This document shows, in pieces, positions 1 to 10,000 of a DNA stretch of 54,309 nt (its first letter is position 1; each line of letters starts with the position of its first letter). The notes under the pieces were generated by a model. The model had not been told where the DNA came from, made no database searches, and was given only the letters and a program-made list of their open reading frames with translations. The DNA comes from a bacterium (GTDB lineage Bacteria > Vulcanimicrobiota > Xenobia > Xenobiales > JADMJV01). The stretch covers positions 1 through 54,309 of the forward strand of contig JASBRJ010000008.1 of NCBI GenBank assembly GCA_030149525.1. Direction: 5' to 3'. The translations under genes and the position numbers were made by a program.

Positions 1-2
1 AC

Positions 3-170
3 GGAGGGCGACTCACTCTTCAGGCTGTGTCGGGAGCCAGGATCACGGTGGAGGGTCAAGCTGCTGCGGTGGTGGCCAAGGCGGAGAGTGGTGGGACGGT
101 CAATATCGGTCATCTCTCCTCTTCCAATGTCCAGTCGCAAACGGTTTCCGGTGGGCGCGTTATAGCCTAG
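3..170 (+). CDS. C-terminal end of a GIN-domain (DUF2807-like) surface protein, partial
   Basis: The first bases hold an open reading frame that enters from outside the window and stops with TAG at 168-170. The 55 visible residues show the alternating beta-strand and Ser-Gly pattern of the head-GIN (DUF2807, putative auto-transporter adhesin) fold: repeats such as LTLQAVSGARITVEGQA and VQSQTVSGGRVIA with regularly spaced SGG/SGA turns. Proteins of this family are usually secreted or surface-anchored beta-solenoids of unknown ligand. Only the end is seen, so signal peptide and total length are unknown. The assignment rests on the repeat pattern alone. Confidence 0.5.
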   Translation, partial: GGRLTLQAVSGARITVEGQAAAVVAKAESGGTVNIGHLSSSNVQSQTVSGGRVIA

Positions 171-443
171 ACCCGGATTCCGCACTTCTCCCGAAAGCTG
201 GCCGATCGATGCACTAATCTGGGGTCAAACCGCCTCCCTTATGTACAATGGTACACCGCGCTCGACGTTTTAACCCCATATCAGCACCTCAATCAGCCAT
301 CTTCCGAGAGAAGTGCGAAACCCGGGCCTAGGGTTTTAACGAAAGTTTGACGATTCTGATTTAGAATGTAGGTGGAAGATTTCAGCTTCTTTTAAGCTTG
401 TTTGACTATAGTAGACCTAAGATTACACGATAAGAGGTCAATT
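171..443. other. Non-coding region with a candidate regulatory site
   Basis: There is no convincing reading frame between the end of the GIN-domain gene and the start of the glycine-zipper protein. The right half (335-370) holds two TTTAAC/TTTGAC half-sites with an 11-bp period followed by TTAGAATGTA. The same arrangement recurs upstream of the gene at 44528 (see findings). A short GC-rich palindrome, ACCCGGGCCTAGGG-like, lies near 320-332. I see no clear sigma-70 promoter with correct spacing. Confidence 0.5.
335..370 (+). promoter_or_regulatory. Candidate tandem TTTAAC-type operator/promoter
   Basis: TTTAAC (335-340) and TTTGAC (346-351) are spaced by 11 bp, the geometry expected for a tandem OmpR/PhoB-family binding site. 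They are followed by TTAGAATGTA (361-370), whose TAGAAT could act as a -10 element without a good -35. From 346 to 370 the sequence matches 44500-44524 at 19 of 25 positions with no gaps. This suggests shared control of the genes at 444 and 44528. The identity of the regulator is inference. Confidence 0.4.
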
Positions 444-1085
444 ATGGACATTTCACTCTCGCCTTCAATCACCCCAAAAACGCTTAAAGCCGCTGCCCCC
501 AAAGCGCCCACCGCACCCGCTGAAAAGTCGGAAGAGGCTGCTCCCCAACAGGGACAAAAAGATTCCGTCTCCCTCGGTTACAAGGTGGCTCGCGGAGCCG
601 TTTCGACAGTCGGCGGGACTATCGGTGGAGTGATCGGATCGGTGAAAGGCTCCGTGGTTGAGGCCGGAAGCGGTGAACACAAAGCCCGACCTCTCTTTCA
701 CAAGATTGCAAGATATACGGGCGCTGCCGCAGGCGTTGCCCTGGCAGGTCTGGCCGTGGCCGGAGGGGGTGGAATCGCCGCCGTAGGTACCCTGCTCCTG
801 GCTCCCATCGCCGGTGCTGCTTTAGGCGGCGCTGTGGTATCAGGGCTTGAAGCCGGCTCCGATTCGGCTTCAGGTGCCCTCAAGGGGCTGAAAGATGGAG
901 CCCAGCTAGGCTGGCAAATCGCCGGAGGTGCTGTGGATAAGGTCGCCGGTTGGTTTGCGCCAAAAGAGGCTCCGCCCGAAGGAGAGGCCAAGCCTACTCC
1001 TCCTGCGGACAACGGGTCGACTCCGCCCAAAGAAGCTCCGCCGGAACAGGGGCCTTCTAAGGACACTCCACCCACGCAAAGTTAG
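444..1085 (+). CDS. Glycine-zipper hydrophobic protein with Pro-rich tail
   Basis: Unknown function, 213 residues. An Ala/Pro/Lys-rich N-terminus starting MDISLSPSITPKT is followed by two glycine-zipper stretches: VSTVGGTIGGVIGSVKGSVV, then after a short polar linker a long hydrophobic segment containing GVALAGLAVAGGGG and APIAGAALGGAVVSG. The last 35 residues are Pro/Glu/Lys-rich and disordered-looking (PPKEAPPEQGPSK). Glycine zippers of this kind often insert into or associate with membranes. I place the start at ATG 444 because GAGG (434-437) sits six bases upstream; an upstream in-frame TTG at 402 lacks a binding site. The gene is monocistronic, with a terminator at 1120. The M(D/N)I start resembles those of the proteins at 21820 and 44528. 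Confidence 0.75.
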   Translation: MDISLSPSITPKTLKAAAPKAPTAPAEKSEEAAPQQGQKDSVSLGYKVARGAVSTVGGTIGGVIGSVKGSVVEAGSGEHKARPLFHKIARYTGAAAGVALAGLAVAGGGGIAAVGTLLLAPIAGAALGGAVVSGLEAGSDSASGALKGLKDGAQLGWQIAGGAVDKVAGWFAPKEAPPEGEAKPTPPADNGSTPPKEAPPEQGPSKDTPPTQS

Positions 1086-1119
1086 CTCTATTGTAGTCAA
1101 TCGAGAAGTGCCAGTGTAT

Positions 1120-1143
1120 GCCCCGTCGCGGGGCTTTTTTCGT
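1120..1143 (+). terminator. Intrinsic terminator
   Basis: A GCCCC/GGGGC stem (1120-1124 with 1130-1134, loop GTCGC) is followed by a run of T. It lies 35 bp after the glycine-zipper gene and just before the ABC transporter gene, separating the two units. Confidence 0.85.
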
Positions 1144-1194
1144 TTGTAGAGGAAGCCCCAGGGCTACCCCGCATCCGGGTTTAATCTACCGACC

Positions 1195-3015
1195 GTGGAT
1201 CAAGAAAAGTCCCTGACGAAATACGTTCGAAAGATCACCAGAGTGTTGCCGCCCTCGTGCCAGAGACTGGCTGTTGGAGTCGGTGTTATGATGCTCATCA
1301 ATGCGGTTTTAGAGTTGACCGGAGTAGCCGGTATTTGGCCGGTCATGTTGGCTGCAATCGATCCCGCCAAGGTGGCCACAAACCCTATTCTGAGTCGTCT
1401 TCAGGAGTTCTCCGGACTCACCCAACACGATCATTTCCTGATTTTTCTGATGGGTCTTTTCGTCGCTCTCATTCTGCTTTTGAACCTTGGAGGAGCGGCC
1501 ACTTTAGGGGCTTCTGTTTACTTCAGTGAGCAGGTTCGGCACCACCTTTCGCGGGATCTCCTCAGAACCTATCTTGAGAAACCCTACGTGTGGTATCTCA
1601 GCCGAAACACTTCGGCATTGGCCAAGGATGTTCTCACCGAGGTGGATCATCTCACCTTCTTCCTGGTGTTCCGAGTGGTGGAGCTTCTCACCAAGGGTCT
1701 TGCCTGTCTTCTCATCTTTCTCGGCCTGGTCATCCTTGAGCCCTATCTCGCCCTGGGAACAGTGGCCGTTCTCACCCTGCTCTACAGTCAGATTTTTCGC
1801 TTCTTCAGAGCTCGCCTGGCCAACGTCGGAACGGAGCGGCGAGAGGTTGCCGAAGGGCGCTTCAAGGTTGTCACCGAGGCCCTGGCAAGTATCAAGGAGG
1901 CCAAGGCTTTCGACCGCCGGGAGGGCTTTCTCAAGGTCTATGAAGAGTTGTCTTTGCGCCAACGAAACGTGACGGTCTCCCATCAACTCATCTCCGAGTT
2001 GCCCCGCTTCGTCACCGAAGCTATCGCCGTGATCACCATTCTCGGCGCCATCGTCTACCTGACTCTCAACTACGACAGCGCCGCTTTTCCCCTAACAGGG
2101 GTCTACATTATGGCCACTTTTCGATTGGTTCCGGCGGCACAGCGGGCCTACAAAAACGCGGTGGATATCAAGTATCACATCCCCACTCTGAACGCCATCT
2201 ACGAAGAGTTGATACAACCGGTCCATGAGGGCTGGCTGCTCGGTCCTACCGAAGAGCTTCCCTTCGAGGAAGAGATCTGCCTGGACAACGTTTCTTTCAC
2301 TTATCCCGGCGCGGAGACCCCCGCTCTAAAAGACGTGAACCTCACCATCGGAAAGAACACCTCGGTGGCTCTCATCGGGCGAACAGGCGACGGGAAAACG
2401 ACCCTGGCCGATCTGGTGGCCGGGCATTTCGAGCCCCAGCAGGGCGAGATTCGTGTGGACGGTAAGGTGCTCGACGAGAGCACTCTAGCCTCCTGGAGAA
2501 GCCTGGTGGGAGTGGTCCCCCAGGAGATCTTTTTGGCCGACGACTCCGTTCGCTTCAACATCGCTCTGGGAAGCGGAAACGATGAAGTGGACGAAGACGC
2601 TATGATCAATGCGGCCAAGAATGCGAGCATTCACCAGTTTATCGTTGACGATCTTCCTCAAGGTTATGAGACCCGGTTGGGAGAGCGAGGTGTTTCACTG
2701 AGCGGCGGCCAGCGCCAGAGGTTGGGCATCGCCCGGGCTCTCTACCATGACCCCCCGTTTCTTATCTTGGACGAGGCCACAAGCGCCTTGGACAATCTCA
2801 CCGAAAAGCATGTTCTCGACGCCATCGACAAGCTCTCCAAGAAGAAGACTCTGCTGGTGATCGCCCACCGCTTGAGTACGGTGAAGGCCTGCGATCAGGT
2901 CTGCTTTATCAATCAGGGTAAGATTCAGGCTATCGGGACCTATCAGGAGCTTGAGGATAGCCTTCCGGAGTTAAAGGCTCTGGTGGAAGCCGAGCAGCCG
3001 GCGGCTACGGCTTAA
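1195..3015 (+). CDS. PglK/MsbA-type ABC exporter or flippase (fused permease-ATPase)
   Basis: A 606-residue half-transporter with membrane domain and ATPase in one chain. About six hydrophobic segments fill residues 20-320. The ATPase domain has a Walker A variant GRTGDGKTT near 395, the signature LSGGQRQR near 502, Walker B LILDEATSALD near 524 and the H-loop AHRLSTV. The membrane domain (ELTGVAGIWPVM, LLRTYLEKPYVWYLSRNTS) recalls PglK-type lipid-linked oligosaccharide flippases more than peptide exporters. Two convergent glycosyltransferase genes immediately downstream support a glycoconjugate role, although they are on the opposite strand. The GTG start at 1195 is the first in frame; no strong ribosome-binding site is visible. 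The 3' end overlaps the convergent glycosyltransferase by 11 bp. Confidence 0.85.
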   Translation: MDQEKSLTKYVRKITRVLPPSCQRLAVGVGVMMLINAVLELTGVAGIWPVMLAAIDPAKVATNPILSRLQEFSGLTQHDHFLIFLMGLFVALILLLNLGGAATLGASVYFSEQVRHHLSRDLLRTYLEKPYVWYLSRNTSALAKDVLTEVDHLTFFLVFRVVELLTKGLACLLIFLGLVILEPYLALGTVAVLTLLYSQIFRFFRARLANVGTERREVAEGRFKVVTEALASIKEAKAFDRREGFLKVYEELSLRQRNVTVSHQLISELPRFVTEAIAVITILGAIVYLTLNYDSAAFPLTGVYIMATFRLVPAAQRAYKNAVDIKYHIPTLNAIYEELIQPVHEGWLLGPTEELPFEEEICLDNVSFTYPGAETPALKDVNLTIGKNTSVALIGRTGDGKTTLADLVAGHFEPQQGEIRVDGKVLDESTLASWRSLVGVVPQEIFLADDSVRFNIALGSGNDEVDEDAMINAAKNASIHQFIVDDLPQGYETRLGERGVSLSGGQRQRLGIARALYHDPPFLILDEATSALDNLTEKHVLDAIDKLSKKKTLLVIAHRLSTVKACDQVCFINQGKIQAIGTYQELEDSLPELKALVEAEQPAATA

Positions 3016-4129
3016 CGACGGAGCAAAGCAAAGCTTCGTATTGTCTGGTGATCTCTTGGACTGAGAACTCTTCGGCTCGTTGAACCGCCGCTTCACCCAG
3101 GCGTTGAGCCAGATCCTCATCATTGAGTATTCGCTTCAAGCCGTGGGTGAGAGCCTCCACTGAGGAGTGTTCCACTACCAGGCCGTTCACTTCATGACTC
3201 ACGATCTCCGGCGGGCCATAGTCGCAGTTGGTCACCACGACCGGGAGTCCGCACGCCATGGCCTCGATGACTACACAGCCGAAGCCCTCCCATCTTGAGG
3301 AGAGAACGAAAGCGGTGGCCTTGCGGAAATATTGGGACACGTCGTTACAGAAACCGGGCATCTCCACTCGGTCCTGCAGTCCCAGTTGTTGAATCTTTTG
3401 GGTGAGGGTTTCCCGCTCTTTGCCCTCACCGAGAATGACCAGCTTGGCGGTGGGGTGGTTCAATTGGGCGAAGGCCTCCAGGAGCAGATCGAAGCCCTTT
3501 TGGTAGACCAGGCGCCCCACCGATAAAAACATGGGAGGCTGAACCGGCGTGCGTTCCACCGGTTGAGTCTCTACAGGGTTGTAGATGACTTGAATTTTCG
3601 AGGGGTCGACCTGGAAGTTGTGGGCCAGACCTTCTCCCAAGCCTTGAGAAATAGCCAAAATCTTATCGGCTCCGCGATAGGTGACGCCCGTTATCCACTG
3701 GCGAAGTTTGGCAAGTATTGGGTTGGAGACGTCGTCTTTGAGCATTCGAAGAGTGTTGTTGCCCTCTCGGAGAATCCAGCCGGTCTGTTTTCGACCGTAG
3801 ATTGTCAGGGCAAAGTGGGCGGCGATATTCATGCTCACAGTGAGGCTGAGAACGACATCGGGCTGGAATTCCTTCAGCATCCGGTTGTGGGCCTTGAGGA
3901 TGTCCACAACCAGTCGAGGATAGGAGGTGGAGCCCAGTCTGGGAAGGTGAGCTTGCAGCAGATCATCGGGGTGAACTCTCTCTAAGAAGGGGCCTTCGCT
4001 CCAAAGGATACCAACTTTGGGCTGGAATCGCTCCCGGTCGATATTCTCCATCAGTCTCACCACGGTGCGCTCGGCACCGCCCCCGGCCAGATTGGCCAGA
4101 AGAATGAGGACTTTCACCGGTTTAGGCAT
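3005..4129 (-). CDS. GT4-family (GT-B fold) glycosyltransferase
   Basis: Transfers a sugar from a nucleotide-sugar donor, probably to a lipid-linked or surface glycan; the actual substrates are unknown. The 374-residue chain begins with the N-terminal Rossmann signature VKVLILLANLAGGGAERTV. The C-terminal donor domain shows FLSVGRLVYQKGFDLLLEAF, LVILGEGKE and the GT4 EX7E motif in SSRWEGFGCVVIEAMACGLP. Length and motif order are normal for the family. It starts at ATG 4129, five bases after the stop of the upstream glycosyltransferase gene, so the two are an operon. It is convergent with the ABC exporter. Confidence 0.92.
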   Translation of the reverse strand: MPKPVKVLILLANLAGGGAERTVVRLMENIDRERFQPKVGILWSEGPFLERVHPDDLLQAHLPRLGSTSYPRLVVDILKAHNRMLKEFQPDVVLSLTVSMNIAAHFALTIYGRKQTGWILREGNNTLRMLKDDVSNPILAKLRQWITGVTYRGADKILAISQGLGEGLAHNFQVDPSKIQVIYNPVETQPVERTPVQPPMFLSVGRLVYQKGFDLLLEAFAQLNHPTAKLVILGEGKERETLTQKIQQLGLQDRVEMPGFCNDVSQYFRKATAFVLSSRWEGFGCVVIEAMACGLPVVVTNCDYGPPEIVSHEVNGLVVEHSSVEALTHGLKRILNDEDLAQRLGEAAVQRAEEFSVQEITRQYEALLCSVVKP

Positions 4130-4134
4130 GTTAG

Positions 4135-5022
4135 TTAGTCCCGCAGCTTCCAGTGATCGCGGAAGTAGCGGTAGAGGGCGGCGTTGTTGTGTCCGTCTTT
4201 GTTCTCGCCGTGAACAAGGCTGGGGGTTCCCATGGCACTCAGAGAGCTGATTCTCACAAACTGAATCGCGCTGGGAGCGACGTAGCGAGAGATCCCTTGC
4301 TTGGCCAGAGTGCCGCTGACAAGGATGTCGTCAACGAAGAACGCTTCCGGTGGCGCGTCCGCGTCTACCAGGATGTTGTCGGGGAAGAAGCCCGGACGGA
4401 CCATAAAGCCCGAGGCCCCCTGGAGAATCGCCACCGGAGTCGGTTGCTCAATACCCGAGGCCTGAACGTAGATTCTGTCCTTGTGAACATCCCCCGGGGG
4501 AACTTTCCACCCTCGCATACACACCGCGCTGTGGGGAAACTGTTCGCCTGTTGTGGTGAGCGCCTCCACCATGGTTTTGGGGTAGATAGTGTCGTCGTCC
4601 ACGATGATGATACGAGCATCGGGAATCGACTCGAAGTCGCGAACGGTGGGGAGCAGTTTGGTGATAGGCCCGTGATCCTCAGGGCAACTCACAAGACTTA
4701 AAGGGGCGCAATTCTGCAGAAATGTCGGCACCGTATAACCGCACTTCTCCCGGCGACTTTCGCTGGGTAGATTGAAGCGGATCCCGTCCACCCGAACCGT
4801 CTGATCCAGCAGCGATTTGATGGTGGGAGCGGTCTTTTTTATACGGCTGGGCAAGGTGGTGAGAGAAATCCACACCGGCGTCTCCCCTGCAGCCCGGGGC
4901 AGATCATAATACCTGTCGGCAAGCGAGGAGAGGTCTTGAAAATGAAGCTTCAGGTATCGCAGCAGTTCGCTCACGGCCCTGAATGCGGTCTGGCTGAGGT
5001 CTCGCACGACCGCCTTTTTCAC
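4135..5022 (-). CDS. GT-A-like glycosyltransferase (family 2/DUF-type)
   Basis: About 295 residues if started at GTG 5022. The core resembles a GT-A fold glycosyltransferase: VWISLTTLPSRIKKTAPTI near the N-terminus, the metal-binding motif IIIVDDDTIYPKTMVEAL, and the acceptor-side motif FFVDDILVSGTLAKQGI. Proteins with this ISLTT.P.R pattern are annotated as uncharacterised family-2-like glycosyltransferases. The frame stays open upstream to 5199, but that part runs through the divergent TPR gene, so I choose the internal GTG, which has GAAGG about 16 bases upstream. It precedes the GT4 gene by five bases, and the two probably build one glycan. Confidence 0.75.
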   Translation of the reverse strand: MKKAVVRDLSQTAFRAVSELLRYLKLHFQDLSSLADRYYDLPRAAGETPVWISLTTLPSRIKKTAPTIKSLLDQTVRVDGIRFNLPSESRREKCGYTVPTFLQNCAPLSLVSCPEDHGPITKLLPTVRDFESIPDARIIIVDDDTIYPKTMVEALTTTGEQFPHSAVCMRGWKVPPGDVHKDRIYVQASGIEQPTPVAILQGASGFMVRPGFFPDNILVDADAPPEAFFVDDILVSGTLAKQGISRYVAPSAIQFVRISSLSAMGTPSLVHGENKDGHNNAALYRYFRDHWKLRD

Positions 5023-5064
5023 TGGGTTGGGGCTGATACCTTCGCAGGAACGACGAGAACGACG

Positions 5065-5922
5065 ATGCACATGGATTCTATGACCGCAAAAGCTTGGAAC
5101 AGTAGAGGCCAGGATGCTCTCGACCAAAACGACTATGCCGAAGCTATCGAGTGCTTCGGTAAGGCGATTGAGATGGAACCTGAGTGGTCGGTTCCTCACT
5201 ACAATCTGGGGCTAACTCACAAGTTTTGCAAGAACTGGGAAGAGTGCCGGGAGCACAATCAAAAGGCCCATCAACTGGACCCGGAGGATGAGGCGGCGAT
5301 TTGGAATCTGGCCATCTCATCGGTGGCTGTGGGCGATTGGGAAAGCGCTCGAACGGCCTTTGCGGGGATCGGGCTTGAGGTGCCTGACGAGCCAGGGCCG
5401 TGGACTTTCAACTTCGGAATCACCCCGATTCGAGTGAATCCCGAGGAGCATCCGGAAGTGGTGTGGGCCCGTCGATTGGATCCCGTGAGGGCCAGCCTGG
5501 TCAATGTTCCCCTGCCTGATTGCGGCAGGCGCTACGGAGATATCGTGCTTCATGACGGCGCTCCCAACGGGTATCGCCTGTTAGGAGATCGCGAAGTTCC
5601 GGTCTTCGACGAACTGAAGCTTCTGGAAGTTTCACCGCTCCACACCTTTGAGGTTATTTTGGAGTCCACCGAGTCGGTGGAGAGCCTTGTCGCTCTCATG
5701 GAAGAACATGAACTGCAGGCTGAGAACTGGTCTAAGTCGGTTCGATTCTTGTGTCGGGCGTGCAGTGAGGGGCGGCCTCACGAAAGTCACGACCACGACC
5801 TGGAGGAGCCGCCCGACGATCTCATTCGATTGGGCGTGGCCGCCACGGACCAGGCGCTCATCGAAGAGGTGGTGGGCCGATGGAAGGCGGGCTCGGTGAA
5901 AAGGCTAGAAAGGGTCCTTTAG
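5065..5922 (+). CDS. TPR-repeat protein
   Basis: About 285 residues. Residues 5-110 contain roughly three tetratricopeptide repeats (AWNSRGQDALDQNDYAEAIE, WSVPHYNLGLTHKF, EAAIWNLAISSVAVGDWESA). The C-terminal 170 residues form a beta-rich region of unknown family (GDIVLHDGAPNGYRLLGDRE) followed by a short segment with two cysteines and several histidines (FLCRACSEGRPHESHDHD). TPR parts usually mediate protein contacts. The start could be ATG 5065, 5071 or 5080; 5065 is used. The open frame continues further upstream but crosses the divergent glycosyltransferase gene. The last four bases overlap the convergent deacylase gene. Confidence 0.8.
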   Translation: MHMDSMTAKAWNSRGQDALDQNDYAEAIECFGKAIEMEPEWSVPHYNLGLTHKFCKNWEECREHNQKAHQLDPEDEAAIWNLAISSVAVGDWESARTAFAGIGLEVPDEPGPWTFNFGITPIRVNPEEHPEVVWARRLDPVRASLVNVPLPDCGRRYGDIVLHDGAPNGYRLLGDREVPVFDELKLLEVSPLHTFEVILESTESVESLVALMEEHELQAENWSKSVRFLCRACSEGRPHESHDHDLEEPPDDLIRLGVAATDQALIEEVVGRWKAGSVKRLERVL

Positions 5923-7022
5923 GTCAGATCGTAGACGAGTTGATCCACGATCCTGGAGTAGGTTTGGAGACTCTCTAGATCCAGCCGCTCGTCATGGGCG
6001 TGCATCCCTCCGCCGCAAGGGCCCCAGCAAATAGACGGAGTGCCGATAGCGCTGTAGTAGCGGGCGTCGGAGGCGAAGTGTTCGGAGAACAGTTCCGGTT
6101 CTTTGCCCAAAATTTTGGTGCCGGTGGCCAGGGCGCTTTGCAGCTTGGGGTTGGCCTCATCGGTGAAAAGCGGAACAGCCAGTTGAATCAGCTCCAGCTC
6201 GCTGTTGTGGAACGTCTTTTTTAACCAGTCCATGATTTCGTGGGGATCGTCCTGGGGGATATAGCGAATGTCGATTTTGCACTCCACCCTGCCGGGGACC
6301 CGATTGTGAGAGTTTTCACCCACGTCGATGCCTGTGGCCGTGGCGGTGGTTTGCCAAACCGGTTGAGCCGGCACGGGAAATCTGCCGGTGAGGGTGTGGA
6401 GGCCGCGAACCAGGGCGTTGAGCGGGTTTTGGCAGAGCCACGGACGGGCCGAGTGGCCGGGGTTGCCTTCCAGGCGCATCTTGACCCACAAGACCCCTTT
6501 GGCCTGATTGCAGACCTGGAGGTCGGTGGGCTCACCGGCCACGAAAAGATCGGTGTCGAAGCCCTGATGAACCATAACCTCAACACCGCGGTGGCCGCCG
6601 ATCTCTTCATCGCTCACGAACTGCACCTGAAAGTGAGGGCGCTCCTCCACAGGTAGCTGAGCCACTTTCCTGAGAAGCTCGACGTAGACCGCAACGGACC
6701 CTTTCATGTCGTAGGTGCCCCGGCCCCACATGAGTCCGTCGTCTCGGATTTCCGGCGTAAACTGTCCGGGAGTCGCCGTCACCACATCCACATGTCCGTT
6801 AAGGATGAGAGGGGCCGCCCGACCTTCCCGAGTACCGATGATGAGGCTCTGATAGCCTTCGTGTTCGAAGATTTCCGAGTGGAAGGTCTCCCAGTTAGGG
6901 ATCATCTCTCGAATAACCTGAAGCACCTGATGGCAGGTTTCCCGGTCTTTGGAGACCGAGGGGATTTTGACAAGCTTTTCGGTTGTGGCCCGGAGATCTT
7001 CCAGGGGCGTGGTAGAAAGCAA
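5919..7022 (-). CDS. M20-family deacylase (ArgE/DapE type)
   Basis: A zinc-dependent amidohydrolase that probably cleaves an N-acyl amino acid or small peptide; substrate unknown. The 367 residues carry the co-catalytic metal motifs: NGHVDVVT, then GRGTYDMKGSVAV, then the catalytic acid in FVSDEEIGGHRG, GEPTDL, and a C-terminal HAHDERLDLESL. The start is TTG 7022, one base after the stop of the tubulin-like gene, with TAGGAT in the preceding stop region as ribosome-binding site. That makes it the last gene of the five-gene zinc-ribbon/vWA/tubulin operon. A metabolic hydrolase in such an operon is unexpected. The 3' end overlaps the TPR gene by 4 bp. Confidence 0.88.
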   Translation of the reverse strand: MLSTTPLEDLRATTEKLVKIPSVSKDRETCHQVLQVIREMIPNWETFHSEIFEHEGYQSLIIGTREGRAAPLILNGHVDVVTATPGQFTPEIRDDGLMWGRGTYDMKGSVAVYVELLRKVAQLPVEERPHFQVQFVSDEEIGGHRGVEVMVHQGFDTDLFVAGEPTDLQVCNQAKGVLWVKMRLEGNPGHSARPWLCQNPLNALVRGLHTLTGRFPVPAQPVWQTTATATGIDVGENSHNRVPGRVECKIDIRYIPQDDPHEIMDWLKKTFHNSELELIQLAVPLFTDEANPKLQSALATGTKILGKEPELFSEHFASDARYYSAIGTPSICWGPCGGGMHAHDERLDLESLQTYSRIVDQLVYDLT

Positions 7023-7023
7023 A

Positions 7024-10000
7024 TTACATCCTATCCAAAAGCTCGCGCTTTTTCGTCTCAAATTCTTGTTCGGTCAGAATGCCTTCGTCGCGAAGTTGAC
7101 CCAGCTTCTTGATCTGATCCGGAATCGAGGCCGTGCCGTTTCCGCTTTCTTTGGCCGGTGCGGCTGCTGGAGGCGGACCTGCCGATGCAGGCGGAGCCGC
7201 CGCAGCAGGCTTGGCTGCGGTAGGCGCGGCATCGGCTGAGGTGGCGGCGTTACGGGCTTCGGTGAGTCCCCGGTCCGAACCCAGGTAAGTATCGATGAGA
7301 CCCAGGCGATAATCGAGGGCTTCCTGGTCCAGATTCTGATCGTAAAGGCTGTTGCGGTAAGCGAGAATGGCCTGGGTGAAATCCTGGTCGCCTAGACTTG
7401 AGCGCTGCTTGGCGATCTGTTTCTCCACGTAGTCGGGGACCCCGTCCGGCTCGGCTTCGTAGAGTTGACCGGCGATGGTCTCCAGGTTTCCGGAGAAGCG
7501 AATCACCCGACGCAAACCTCCTTGAGTGAAGTCCAGGCGATACCCCGAAGAGTCGGCCTCGGGCTCGAAGACTCCGATAGTGGGAATGATGCCCAGAAGG
7601 TAGCGGGTGGCCAACCGGTCGATGTCTTCCTTGGCCGCTTTAACGATGGGGAGGTAGTGCTCCGACTTTCCACCCAGGTGGATGGGAAGGCGTGACTTTT
7701 CCAGCTGTCGCTCGTAGGCTTGCTGAAGAGCCTTGAGGTGGGTCCAAAGGCGAATGGGGAAGGCTCCGTACTCGCGATAAAAGATCACCTGATAGCTGTT
7801 GGAGAGGGGGATGAGCCGCTCGTCGTGGTGGCCTTCAATCCCCTCGATGTACTTGTCGCAAAGCTCGGTGAAGCGAGCCTGAGCGGCCTTGCCCTCGGTG
7901 AGAGCACCGGCGAACCCAACCATGGTCTGTTCTTTGCCGGGGTTGTCTTCGAACTTAGAGTCGCTTCGGTCGAGTTCTAAGAACGGTGTGGACAGACGGG
8001 CCACCTGTTGGAAGGTCTCAGACGCTTGCTGTTCTTGCATGAACGCTTTGACCACGTCGGTGTCTTCCAGTCGCCCATGTTGGGTGACGGTTCGGGTAGC
8101 CAGATTCCAAAGCTCTTTTTTCATGCTGGCGTAGGACACGCCTCGACGTTCAAGACTCATGAGTCCGCTCTCGCCGCTTGTGGATTCGTCCACGCTTGAA
8201 GTGAGATAGTCTTTGATCTCACGATCGATAAAGCGGTTGGAGAGCTGTCGGAGCTCACTGCCCATAATCGATTTATAAGCCGTCGCCACCGGGTCTTGAT
8301 TGGCCTCTTCGTTGCCGGTGAGGGTGTTGATCCATTTCCCATTGATGGGGATGGAGGTTCTGGCTGCGGTTTCGGCGTCGGCTTTCAGTTCATCTTCCAG
8401 GCCGCTCAAGAAGAGATCGAAATTGGTGGTTCGGTCCACCAGTTCTTTAAGTTTGCTTAAGAGAGCGTCCATGACAGCCACCAGAGCGTCGTCGGCGGTG
8501 AGTTGCTCTTCGAACATCAACTCCCAGAGAGTGCGGGCGTCGCGGGCATAACGTCCGTTGAACGCCTCCTTGAAGGCGGTGCCTCCCCAGAACGACAACT
8601 TCAGGAGGGGATCACCGGCAATCGTCTCCAGCTCGCGACGATGGCGCTTGAGTGCCGCGGTGCCCTTTCGGATCCGACCGGACAGCTCTTCATGGCGAGC
8701 TGCTAACTGGTCTCGTTGCTTTTGTAGAGTGTTGCGAAGGCTCTCCACCACGGCCTGGGTGGCCAGAAGCCGCTTGCTGGGGTCAGAGAGGAGCTTCTCC
8801 ACCAATTCCACCAGGATGGGCAGAGCTCTTGATTGGAGCTTTCGAGAGTTGAAACGGATCTGGGCAGCCGCAGGGCCGCTTTTACCGCCTTCCCCCTGAG
8901 CCACGACTAGAGTCTGCTCCACTTCCTTTTCCAACTTGCGGATGCGGTCTAAGACGGGTCGACCGCTCAGTTCCTTGAGGTCGTCGAGTTGGGAAGTGAA
9001 CTGTTCTACCAGAGACAGACGACCGTCGGCGGGCTCCAGAAGTCGTTTCTTGAGCCCGGCTTCGTCTAACTTCTGCTCTTTTAAAAAGTCCTTGAGATAA
9101 GCCGGGTCCAGGTTAAAGTCTTGCGGATTGTCCCGATATTTTCCAAAGCGAAGCTCGGCGATGGTGTCGGAGAGAAATCTCGCACCACATGAGGTGGAGA
9201 AGTTTCTCAACGGAATCTCGATGGAGGAGAGTCCGAAAGTGAAGAAGTTCTGGTTGCAACCCCGTTCGTCGGTTGCGGCCAGATGCTTTCGAATATTGTC
9301 TCGGTTGGAAGCGATCTTCTGAGAGAATTCCGAGGTGGCCTCGAGCATGATGCGCCGCCCTACCATGGACACTAGAGCACGAGGTCCGTCCAGGGTGCTT
9401 CGGCCGCTCTGGGTGGAGACCAGGAAGGTGAAGTCATAGGGTGGCTCATGGGATTCGAAGCTTCGACCGTCGGGGTATTCCACTTTGTAGCGACTGCTGT
9501 TGTCGCTGTAGTGATTCAACTCTCGCAAAGCTGCATAGGCACTAGCACGCGTGTCCACACCGGAGCGCGTCCGACCGGCCAGAGGCACAGCGAAAATTCC
9601 GGTGGAAATGGGGCGCTGCCCGGCCATCATGGCCCTCACCGTATCTTCCCTGAACAGGTAGCCCATGTCGATAAACATTCCGGAACCGGTTCCACCGATG
9701 AGAGAGCCCACAGTGAAGATTCGAAAAGGCTTTTCTCGGATTTCCACGCCCTCGGCTCCGATGGATTTTAGGTATTCCAAGGTGGAGCGGCGAGAGTCGG
9801 CGGAGGTGATGCTATTCACCGCGTCGTTGATGGCAGGGACCACTTTGTCGATGTTGGCCAGTAAAGCCAGCCGACCGATCTGACGGATCTGGCCGGCCCC
9901 GGCTACCACGCTCGGATGGACCAGCGACTCTTTCTCAAGCCAGGTGGCAAGAGATGGGTGATGAGTGTGAAGATTCTCCCGGATATCGGCCATTTTGGTG

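Noticed and set aside
1504-1986. 160-residue minus-strand frame inside the ABC transporter gene
   Set aside because: It is a shadow frame of a well-supported ABC exporter with no motifs of its own. The same applies to the other opposite-strand frames inside the long genes.
5023-5199. N-terminal extension of the minus-strand glycosyltransferase
   Set aside because: It is antisense to the TPR repeats, is Arg/Ser-rich and shows no protein-like pattern; an internal GTG fits better.
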